Shown: positions 24,724 through 31,404 of the stretch, one piece after another
Numbering within the stretch: the first letter of the stretch is position 1
Layout of the letters: each line of letters opens with the position of its first letter
Assembly (NCBI GenBank): GCA_017521565.1
Contig: JAFXCE010000088.1
Span: forward strand, 1 to 64,000
DNA length: 64,000 nt
Direction of reading: 5' to 3'
DNA from: Clostridia bacterium
Lineage (GTDB): Bacteria > Bacillota > Clostridia > Christensenellales > Aristaeellaceae
Notes under the pieces: model-generated
Seen by the model: only the letters and a program-made list of their open reading frames with translations
What the model was told of the DNA's origin: nothing
Database searches by the model: none
Made by a program: the position numbers and the translations under genes

Positions 24724-26637
24724 ATGAACAAGCTGATTTCTCTGCTGCTGGCCATGGCCATGCTGCTGTCCAGCTTCGTGGTTCCGGCGTTTGCCGAGAG
24801 CGCCGCGGATGCGGACGTGATCGTCATCGGCGCCGGCGGCGGCGGCCTGTCTGCTGCGCTGGAGGCTGCGGCCCAGGGCGCTCAGAAGGTTATCGTGCTG
24901 GAAATGACCGCTAAGACCGGCGGCGCGCTGAACTACACCAGCGGCTCTATGTCTGCTGCGGGCACCATCATCCAGAAGGAAGAGGGCGTTGAGGACAGCG
25001 TCGACGCTTATGTTGCGGACATCCTGCGTATCGGCGGCGACCTCGGCGGCCAGCCGAACGAGGCGCTCGTGCGCGTGTACGCCAACGAGGCGACCGCTGT
25101 GTTTGACTGGCTGTATGAGGCTGGTCTGAAGGACAACGCTTACTCTGTTGACCGTGCGACCGGCAACCGCGCCGTGTTCGCGCCGGAGCATGCGCTGTTC
25201 ACCATCCAGCGTACCTACAAGCCGAGCCCGGACGACAAGGCGAACTACAAGTCCGCTGCGCATGAGGTGCTCGACAGCCTGATCGCTCAGGACGAGCGCA
25301 TCGAAGTGAAGCTGAACACCAAGGCCGTTGAGCTCGTCGCCAACGACAAGGGTCAGGTTCTGTCCGTTGTGACTGCGGACGGCGAGAAGCTCACCGCTTC
25401 CAAGGGTATCATTGTCACCACCGGCGGCTACTCCGCCAACGGCAAGCTGATGGCGCAGTTCGTGCCGTACGGCAACTACTATCTGGCCGGCGGCGCTGCG
25501 GGCGCGGACGGCAACGGCATCCAGATGATGCAGAAGGTTGGCGCCGGCGTGACCGCTATGGACGCCATTCCGACCTTCCCGATGGGTCTGATCAGCAAGG
25601 ATAACCCGAAGACCGGCGCGATCGCCAACACCTATACCTGGAAGGCTGGCGGCATCGTCATCAACCAGAACGGCGAGCGCTTCTGCAACGAGACCGAGAC
25701 CAACCCGGCCGTGCGCGAGGTTGCCCTTGAGGGTCAGCCGGAAGCCATCCAGTACGACATCTTCACCGATAAGATCATTGAGGATCTGCGTGCTGCTGGT
25801 CAGGCATACTTCTACGATGCTTACTTTGCTGCCGAGGGTCAGCCGGGCTGGCATGTCGTGAACACTGCGGCGACCCTGGAAGAGCTGGCTGCGAAGATCA
25901 ACGTTCCGGCGGAGAACCTCCTCAAGACCGTTGAGACCTACAACGCGGCTGTTGAAGCCGGCGCGTCCGACGAGTTTGGCCGCCTCTATGATGGCACCAT
26001 GAATGCTTACAACGTAGCCGTCAACAAGATCGAGGGCGAAAAGTTCTACGCCATCCCGCTCAAGGCGCTGTGCGTCATGACCCTGGGCGGCGTCACCGCC
26101 AATGAGAACATGCAGGTCCTCGACGAGGCCGGCAATGTGATCCCGGGCCTGTATGCGGCTGGCGAAACCGTCGGCGGCGTGTGGGGCAAGTTCGTTTCCT
26201 CCGGCACCGGCGTTATGGGCCCGATCGTCTTTGGTAAGGTCGCTGCCCGCAATGCCATGACCCTGGAGCTTGCTGAGGGCTATGAGGTCAAGGCTGCGCA
26301 GAACCTGCTCGCGGACGAGCTGTTCGTGAAGGAAGCGGCTGCCGGCGCTGAGTTCGACATGACCGCTGCCCTCGCCGATGGCGAGTACACCGCGACTGTC
26401 GACGGCCAGGAGGGCCCGATGACTGTCAAGACCGTGATCGCCGATGGCAAGATCGCGTCTGTTGAGGTCGTGGAGAACCACGAGACCCCGTCTATCGCTG
26501 GCGCTGCGATCGAGTCCGTTCCGGCCAAGATCGTGGAGACCAATAGCGTGAGCGTCGACGCCGTCGCCGGCGCGACCCTGACCTCTACCCGCATCATGAA
26601 GGCTGTGGCCGAGTGCCTCACCGCTGCTGCGAAGTAA
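24724..26637 (+). CDS. Secreted FAD/FMN flavoprotein reductase-like protein
   Basis: A 637-residue protein. It has a signal peptide (1-24, ending AFA), an FAD_binding_2 domain (about 31-515, GAGGGG at 36-41, VIVLEMTAKTGGALNYTSGS) and a C-terminal FMN-bind domain (about 553-637) ending in SVDAVAGATLTSTRIMKAV, with DAVAGAT at 612-618 and T618 the predicted FMN attachment site. The C-terminal FAD motif reads GLYAAGETVGGVWGKFVSSG, where fumarate reductases carry GGxHGxNRLGG. The catalytic His/Arg of fumarate binding therefore appear replaced, and a different acceptor is likely. It is probably co-transcribed with flavoprotein 3. Confidence 0.87.
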   Translation: MNKLISLLLAMAMLLSSFVVPAFAESAADADVIVIGAGGGGLSAALEAAAQGAQKVIVLEMTAKTGGALNYTSGSMSAAGTIIQKEEGVEDSVDAYVADILRIGGDLGGQPNEALVRVYANEATAVFDWLYEAGLKDNAYSVDRATGNRAVFAPEHALFTIQRTYKPSPDDKANYKSAAHEVLDSLIAQDERIEVKLNTKAVELVANDKGQVLSVVTADGEKLTASKGIIVTTGGYSANGKLMAQFVPYGNYYLAGGAAGADGNGIQMMQKVGAGVTAMDAIPTFPMGLISKDNPKTGAIANTYTWKAGGIVINQNGERFCNETETNPAVREVALEGQPEAIQYDIFTDKIIEDLRAAGQAYFYDAYFAAEGQPGWHVVNTAATLEELAAKINVPAENLLKTVETYNAAVEAGASDEFGRLYDGTMNAYNVAVNKIEGEKFYAIPLKALCVMTLGGVTANENMQVLDEAGNVIPGLYAAGETVGGVWGKFVSSGTGVMGPIVFGKVAARNAMTLELAEGYEVKAAQNLLADELFVKEAAAGAEFDMTAALADGEYTATVDGQEGPMTVKTVIADGKIASVEVVENHETPSIAGAAIESVPAKIVETNSVSVDAVAGATLTSTRIMKAVAECLTAAAK

Positions 26638-26651
26638 TTCAACCAATCTGC

Positions 26652-26680
26652 TCCCGGTTCCTTAAGCAGGGACTGGGAGT
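26652..26680 (+). promoter_or_regulatory. Intercistronic hairpin between flavoproteins 2 and 3
   Basis: CTCCCGGTTCC-TTAAGCA-GGGACTGGGAG, 11 pairs with two G-U pairs and no T tract. It is likely an mRNA stabiliser or expression-balancing element rather than a terminator. Confidence 0.5.
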
Positions 26681-26708
26681 TTGACAACATGAAAAGAGGA
26701 AATGGACC

Positions 26709-27836
26709 ATGAAGAAGATTTTTGCCTTGATGCTTGCACTTGCGCTGGTGTTCAGCATGACTGCGTTCGCTGAGGAAACCTTCTCTGCGGAGTATGAGAT
26801 GAAGGGCACCACCTCTGCGGGAAAGCCCAAGAATGATACGTTTATCTTTGAGGGTAAGACTGTGGACGGTGTGATCACTGAGCTGAACTTTGACATCATC
26901 CGCAACAAGGGCGCGGAGGGTGAGTACTCCAAAAAGGGCATCATGGGCTACATGATGAACGTGTCCGATGCGGCTGTGGAGAAGACCGAGACGGGTTACA
27001 AGCTTTCCCAGATGACTGCGTACGGTTATGATCCGAAGTTTGATTCCGGCATGTATGCGCAGTTCATGGTCAGCGCTTCTGCGGAGAACCTGACCGAGGA
27101 GCTGACCTTTGGCGAGCTGACCTTCGCGAACATGGCTAAGCCGGGTGAGGCTCTGGCGATGGATAAGGCCATCCTGGCGTTCCAGTATCTGGCCAACGAA
27201 GCCGGCATTACCCTGACCGAGGCGACCCCGGTCAAGGATATCCTGGCGATCCATGGCTTCTACAAGGACGGCGCGTTTGTCGAGGGTACGACCCGCGTGT
27301 CCTTCGCCGGTTATAACGGCGGCCGCAGCTACGGCGAGCAGATCGACGCGATCGTGGCGCATATTCTTGCCAATGGCATGACGCTGGAGCAGGTCTACGA
27401 GATGTTCAAGACCGTCAACCAGGAGAGCGAGCCGATTGAAGAGCGTGACACCGTCTCCGGCGCGACCATCGCGTTTGTCGGCGATTTCCAGCGCATGGTT
27501 TACATGGCGATGTATGGCGAGCTGTATGAGGGTGTTGTCGCGCATACGACTACGGATGGCATTACCAAGGTTCAGGTTGCGACGCAGGGCTTTGCCGGTG
27601 AAATCGAGACCCATGTTTCCTTCGATGCTGAGGGCAAGATCGTTGCCGTCTCTGTGCGCGATGCGCAGGAAACTGAGGGGATCGGCGCGGCTGTGTATGC
27701 CGAGGATTCCGCGTTCTTCAAGGCGATTGTCGAAGGCAATACGGCTGAGGTGGATGCTGTGGCCGGCGCGACCGTGACCTCTGAGGCACTGAAGAAGGCT
27801 GTTCAGATGGCGAAGGATTACGTTGCCGCTCTGTAA
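26709..27836 (+). CDS. Secreted protein with two FMN-bind (flavinylation) motifs
   Basis: A 375-residue protein with a signal peptide (1-21, ending AFA). The C-terminal part is a canonical FMN-bind domain of the RnfG/NqrC type: GFAGEIETHVSFDAEGKI, then DAQETEGIGAAV and DAVAGATVTSEALKKAV, with D349-T355 the attachment motif. A second motif, DTVSGATIAF (D247-T253), ends an N-terminal region that also looks like a degenerate FMN-bind domain. Two covalent flavins in one small exported protein resemble the extracytoplasmic electron carrier PplA. It may relay electrons from the membrane to flavoproteins 1 and 2. No ApbE or membrane donor lies in the window. Confidence 0.85.
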   Translation: MKKIFALMLALALVFSMTAFAEETFSAEYEMKGTTSAGKPKNDTFIFEGKTVDGVITELNFDIIRNKGAEGEYSKKGIMGYMMNVSDAAVEKTETGYKLSQMTAYGYDPKFDSGMYAQFMVSASAENLTEELTFGELTFANMAKPGEALAMDKAILAFQYLANEAGITLTEATPVKDILAIHGFYKDGAFVEGTTRVSFAGYNGGRSYGEQIDAIVAHILANGMTLEQVYEMFKTVNQESEPIEERDTVSGATIAFVGDFQRMVYMAMYGELYEGVVAHTTTDGITKVQVATQGFAGEIETHVSFDAEGKIVAVSVRDAQETEGIGAAVYAEDSAFFKAIVEGNTAEVDAVAGATVTSEALKKAVQMAKDYVAAL

Positions 27837-27852
27837 TGATCGGAAATATACA

Positions 27853-27884
27853 GGACGCCCCGGAGCAATCCGGGGCGTTTTGTT
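27853..27884 (+). terminator. Terminator after flavoprotein 3
   Basis: ACGCCCCGGA-GCAA-TCCGGGGCGT stem followed by TTTGTTG. Confidence 0.8.
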
Positions 27885-27892
27885 GATTATGT

Positions 27893-28022
27893 AACCCTTC
27901 CACCGCTTACGCGGTCCCCCTCCCCTTTCAGGGGAGGCAGAGGTTATTTACAAAACCATGGCTCCCCTGAAAGGGGAGCTGGCGCCGCAGCGCCTGAAGG
28001 GTGAAGTGTGCGAAGCACACTT
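27893..28022. repeat. Extragenic palindromic repeat element
   Basis: About 110 non-coding bases bounded by ACCCTTC (27893) and GAAGGGT (27996-28002). The element contains two strong internal palindromes, CTCCCCTTTCAGGGGAG and CTCCCCTGAAAGGGGAG, plus CCGC-TTAC-GCGG and a GGCGCCGCAGCGCC stretch. A GTGTGC-GAA-GCACAC hairpin with TTTT follows. Terminal inverted repeats and internal hairpins resemble the multi-copy extragenic repeats seen in gut Clostridia; whether it is mobile (MITE-like) cannot be told from one copy. Confidence 0.6.
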
Positions 28023-28119
28023 TTGCGTGCCTGCGGGAAAGCGGAGTGAAGGCGGGCAGGACTTTTGTACGAAACGTCGAATGATTTACAAGATATGAAA
28101 TACGCGGGAGGATACCGGT

Positions 28120-28776
28120 ATGCAGGAGAATGTACAGGGAACACGCTTTGATCTGCTCTATGAGACGATGCCCTGGCACAAGGTCGACGCGGTGGTCTTT
28201 GATATCGGCAATGTCCTGATCCGGTTTGCGCCGGATGATTTTATCAAAAAGCTCTTTCCGGGCGACGAGCGCCTGCAGCAGCACATGATGGATCATGTCT
28301 ATCATGGGCCGTATTGGTTGTGCTTTGATCGCGGAGAGATGACCTATGAACAGGCGGCAAAGCGTCTGGCGCAGGAGCAGGGCGAGAGCGAGGAGGCGTA
28401 TCTGCATGCGCTCTACGGCTGGTTCCAGCTCAAGACGCCGATTGAAGAGGGCTTCCGCGCGGCGCAGCGCTGCAAGCGGGCAGGCAAGAAGCTCTATCTG
28501 CTTTCCAATTATCCGCAGCAGGGCTTTGAGTTCGTGCATAAGCAGTATGCGCATCTGTTTGATCCGCTCTTTGACGGCGGGATCATCTCCTGCTATGAGC
28601 ATGTGATCAAGCCGGACAGGGAGATTTACGAGCTGCTGTGCAGCCGGTATGGGATCAATCCGGACCGCGCAGTATTCATTGACGATACGCTTTGCAACAT
28701 CGAGGGCGCGAATAAAGCGGGCATGCATGGCTTTCATATGCATGAAAGCGGCATGATGGATCGTTTCTTTATCTGA
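28120..28776 (+). CDS. HAD-family hydrolase (subfamily IA)
   Basis: A 218-residue haloacid dehalogenase-like phosphatase. Motif I is VVFDIGNVLIRF (nucleophile Asp, with the DxGN variant typical of YihX-like sugar phosphatases), motif II is LLSN, motif III is the Lys of VIKPDREIY, and motif IV is VFIDD. A helical cap lies between motifs I and II. The substrate is probably a small phosphorylated metabolite such as a sugar phosphate. A GGGAGG ribosome site is 7 bases upstream. The gene stands alone after the repeat element. Confidence 0.88.
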   Translation: MQENVQGTRFDLLYETMPWHKVDAVVFDIGNVLIRFAPDDFIKKLFPGDERLQQHMMDHVYHGPYWLCFDRGEMTYEQAAKRLAQEQGESEEAYLHALYGWFQLKTPIEEGFRAAQRCKRAGKKLYLLSNYPQQGFEFVHKQYAHLFDPLFDGGIISCYEHVIKPDREIYELLCSRYGINPDRAVFIDDTLCNIEGANKAGMHGFHMHESGMMDRFFI

Positions 28777-28820
28777 GATATAATGCCGGAAGCGCTGGCG
28801 AAGGCATAAAGGAGGCATGG

Positions 28821-29813
28821 ATGACCATGAGAAGGTGGATAGGGTTGATGATACTGGCGGCGATGCTGGTGTTTGCTGCCTGCGGCGCGCAGGCCGAGGG
28901 CGTAATGCTTGGCGTGCAGGTAAAGGACACGCCTGCTCCGCAGACACCTGTGCCGCAGACACCTGTGCCGCAGACACCTGTGCCGTCGACACCCGTGCCG
29001 TCGACGCATGCTTCGCATACGCCTGTGCCGGAGGCGGACGAGATGCCGCTGGCGCTGAACGTCATGGATCCGGTTACGCAGGAGCAGATAGCGTCCGCGG
29101 GGCTTGGCGAGCGCATTCTCTGGCGCGGCATGGAGGGCGAGGACGTCCGGCTCATGCAGCAGCGTCTGTATCAGCTGGGCTACTATCTTGGGGAAATCGA
29201 CGGCGTATTCGGATTGGGTACGCGCACGGCGGTATATGGCTTCCAGCGCGCGCATAAGCTCGCGAAAATTGACGGAAAGGTTGGCCCGGAGACCATAGCG
29301 CGGATGTTCGCAGAGGATGCGATTGTGAAGCCGACGCCGACCCCGAGTCCGACGCCGACCCCGACGCCCACGCCGACCCCTGCGCCGACGCCCATTCCCA
29401 CGCCGGTGCCTACGGCAACGCCGAATCTGGCGGATGCGCCGTTTGCGCTTGAGGAGATGGAGGTCTATGTGGACGGCGAGCCATTTGCGCTGGTACTGGG
29501 AAGAGACGATGCGGGAACGCTGCTCTATCCGCTTTGCGGCGTGCTTTCTCATATGGGATATGAGTATGCTTATGCTGCTGGCAGCTGGCAGCTGACAGCG
29601 CGGGAGGACGGCACGGAGCTGGCGCTGATGACCGATGGAAGCGAAGGACTATGCCAGAGCGCGATGGGCTCTGTGGCCGGTGTGATCTTCCTTACGGACG
29701 ACGTCAGGCGCGTCTATGCCTATGATGGGGAAGCCTATGTCACGGCGGAACTGCTTGAGCAGATGGGGCTTGACGTTGTGGTGGTCGGCGGAACGCCGGT
29801 CGTCGATCGATAA
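28821..29813 (+). CDS. Secreted PG-binding and stalk-domain protein
   Basis: A 330-residue exported protein. The signal sequence is residues about 1-25 (IGLMILAAMLVFAACGAQA; a Cys at about 21 makes a lipoprotein possible but the lipobox is poor). Next come a PQTPV/PSTPV linker (about 37-70), a PG_binding_1 domain (about 97-163, GEDVRLMQQRLYQLGYY), a second Pro-Thr linker (about 170-208) and a C-terminal copper-amine-oxidase-like stalk domain (about 212-330, VYVDGEPFALVLGRD). It probably binds the cell wall. There is no catalytic domain. AAAGGAGG lies just upstream, and a TATAAT (28779-28784) could be its promoter. Confidence 0.8.
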   Translation: MTMRRWIGLMILAAMLVFAACGAQAEGVMLGVQVKDTPAPQTPVPQTPVPQTPVPSTPVPSTHASHTPVPEADEMPLALNVMDPVTQEQIASAGLGERILWRGMEGEDVRLMQQRLYQLGYYLGEIDGVFGLGTRTAVYGFQRAHKLAKIDGKVGPETIARMFAEDAIVKPTPTPSPTPTPTPTPTPAPTPIPTPVPTATPNLADAPFALEEMEVYVDGEPFALVLGRDDAGTLLYPLCGVLSHMGYEYAYAAGSWQLTAREDGTELALMTDGSEGLCQSAMGSVAGVIFLTDDVRRVYAYDGEAYVTAELLEQMGLDVVVVGGTPVVDR

Positions 29814-29837
29814 GAATTGCGGCAATGGATTATAAAA

Positions 29838-29872
29838 AACAGCGCACCGGAGCATGGACTTCGGTGCGCTGC
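29838..29872. terminator. Bidirectional terminator
   Basis: CAGCGCACCG ... CGGTGCGCTG stem with a 12-base loop. On the minus strand it is followed by TTTTTTATAA, so it best serves the LysR gene. Confidence 0.8.
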
Positions 29873-29889
29873 TTGCTGTATAGAAGCGC

Positions 29890-30786
29890 TCAACCGATGG
29901 AGAGGCTGCGGAGGAAATGCTGCAGGGCAAGGCTTGTGTCGTTTTTGCGCCATGCAATCAGGATCTCCTCGTTCTCGTTTTCGCCGGCAAGCGGGATGAG
30001 TGTGACGTTTTCCGTGCCGATGTCCCATGGATGGGAATACTCAGGCACGATAGAGATTCCCTCCTCGGCGGCGACCATCATCAGGATGCTTTCGATGTCG
30101 TTGGAGCGCAGGAGAATATTGGGCTGGTATCCGGCCTGCTGATACAGCTGGATGTAGAACGCATCGCCGAAGGAATCACCGGTACCGGAGGGGGACATAA
30201 ACAGGATGTTTTCCTGACTGAGATCCCGCCGTGTCAGCTCTTTGCGCCGGGCGAGCGGATGACCGGCATAGAGCGCCACACGCAGAGGTACACGCTCGAT
30301 GACCTGACAGATCAGGGATTCTTCCTGATGCAGGTTGGTGCTGTCCCAAGTGAAGATGACATCATATGCGCCGCTGAGCAGCCCCGCTGCGAGCATATCG
30401 GTATCACAGCGATAGCAGGAGACACGCACGTTGGGATATTCGCGATGGAAGCTGCGAAGATGACGCGGGAGATCGCTGTGCTCATAGCCTTTCGTATACC
30501 CCAGGCGCAGTTCGCCTTCAAGGCCAGTTGAGGCGTCGCGCGTGCGCTGAAGGGCGGCGTCCATGCGGCTGAGAATCTCTCTGGCTTCTTTGAGCAGCAC
30601 CTTGCCTGCTGGGGTCAGGGAGACGGGACGGGTATTGCGATGAAGGAGGGTCACGCCAACATGCTCCTCGAGCGCATGGATCTGCTGGGTGATGGCAGTC
30701 TGAGAGATATAGTGATTGGCGGCGGCACGGGTAAAGCTTCCGCTTTCTGCAACGGAAACAAAATAACGCAGCTGATTGAGGTTCAT
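29890..30786 (-). CDS. LysR-family regulator divergent from the T-box TRAP operon
   Basis: A 298-residue LTTR with an N-terminal winged HTH (MNLNQLRYFVSVAESGSFTR ... NHYISQTAITQQIHALEEHV) and a C-terminal effector-binding domain. It is divergent from the TRAP-TAXI transporter operon and shares its promoter region, including a palindromic -35 used by both directions. A 15-bp palindrome (30808-30822) with the T-N11-A form of an LTTR box lies just downstream of its own -10, as expected for autorepression. The TRAP operon, and possibly the flavoproteins, are the likely targets; the effector may be the transported acid. Confidence 0.87.
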   Translation of the reverse strand: MNLNQLRYFVSVAESGSFTRAAANHYISQTAITQQIHALEEHVGVTLLHRNTRPVSLTPAGKVLLKEAREILSRMDAALQRTRDASTGLEGELRLGYTKGYEHSDLPRHLRSFHREYPNVRVSCYRCDTDMLAAGLLSGAYDVIFTWDSTNLHQEESLICQVIERVPLRVALYAGHPLARRKELTRRDLSQENILFMSPSGTGDSFGDAFYIQLYQQAGYQPNILLRSNDIESILMMVAAEEGISIVPEYSHPWDIGTENVTLIPLAGENENEEILIAWRKNDTSLALQHFLRSLSIG

Positions 30787-30807
30787 GGGGAGCCATTTCT
30801 CCTATTT

Positions 30808-30822
30808 ATAAGTTAAACTTAT
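30808..30822. promoter_or_regulatory. LTTR-type operator (ATAAGTT-A-AACTTAT)
   Basis: A perfect 15-bp palindrome between the lysR start and its -10. It contains T-N11-A and is a probable LysR recognition site. Confidence 0.7.
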
Positions 30823-30872
30823 TATAATATGCAAATTGCGGACTTGCAATAGTGAAATCTATCGTATATAAT
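30821..30872. promoter_or_regulatory. Divergent promoters sharing one palindromic -35
   Basis: TTGCAA at 30844-30849 is its own reverse complement. On the plus strand, TATAAT at 30867-30872 is 17 bases downstream. On the minus strand, TATAAT (30826-30821) is also exactly 17 bases downstream. One hexamer can therefore act as the -35 of both the T-box operon and lysR. Confidence 0.75.
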
Positions 30873-30965
30873 AAGCACATCTTCTTCGGAAACGCACCCA
30901 ACGTGCTGGATAGAAGAGGATGGAATAAGATGAAATGCGTTTGAGCGGAAAGAGTAGCTGGGAGA

Positions 30966-31234
30966 AAAGCGCCAGAGAGATGCCGGTTGGTGCGAGGCAT
31001 TGGCTATATATCCCTGTGAAGTTCATTCTGTGAGCGGTGCGCTGAAGCCAAGTAGGCGCAACGGGTGCGACCGTTACATCGCTAAGGCTTTTCAACCTGC
31101 TAAAGCGCCGGGAATTATGGATCTGTGTGTGCTGCAGGTGCGAAGCCTGATAAGGCGTATGCCGCAAGGCATAGGTGAAGCAGAGTGGTAACACGAGGTA
31201 TTCGTCCCTGTATGATACATACAGGGCCTTTTTA
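30966..31234 (+). promoter_or_regulatory. T-box riboswitch (probable Phe specifier) ahead of the TRAP-TAXI operon
   Basis: Stem I opens with AGCGCC-AGAGAG and closes with GAGC-GGTGCGCT (31031-31043); its apical part is TGCC-GGTTGGTGCGA-GGCA. The specifier region reads GTGAAGTTCATTCTGTGAGC; by pattern I read the triplet TTC (Phe, 31022-31024) followed by A. The T-box is AGAGTGGTAACACG (31182-31195), a variant of AGGGTGGNACCGCG; its TGGT would pair with a tRNA ending ACCA, consistent with tRNA-Phe. The terminator stem is CCCTGTATG-ATA-CATACAGGG (31206-31226) followed by CCTTTTTATT. Uncharged tRNA would favour the antiterminator and transporter expression. Confidence 0.85.
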
Positions 31235-31404
31235 TTGCAGGGGGAAACCGGCTGCTTGTTCAATGCTTTATAGGTGTCCTGCTGCTGTAAAGAACACGAA
31301 AAATAATACAAACAGATATTGACAAAATGTTGAACTGTATGATACGCTTCTAGGCGTTGTCAAAAGACAAACCGCACAACTATCAGCACCATGGAGGAAT
31401 TTTT

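Noticed and set aside
29330-29420. Low-complexity Pro-Thr codon repeats as a non-coding repeat
   Set aside because: They keep the frame and encode the linker between PG-binding and stalk domains, as does the similar stretch at 21660-21780 in the SH3b/PDZ gene.
30859-31311. 150-codon minus-strand frame across the T-box leader
   Set aside because: It crosses the divergent promoter and the structured leader, lacks a ribosome site and has no protein-like composition.
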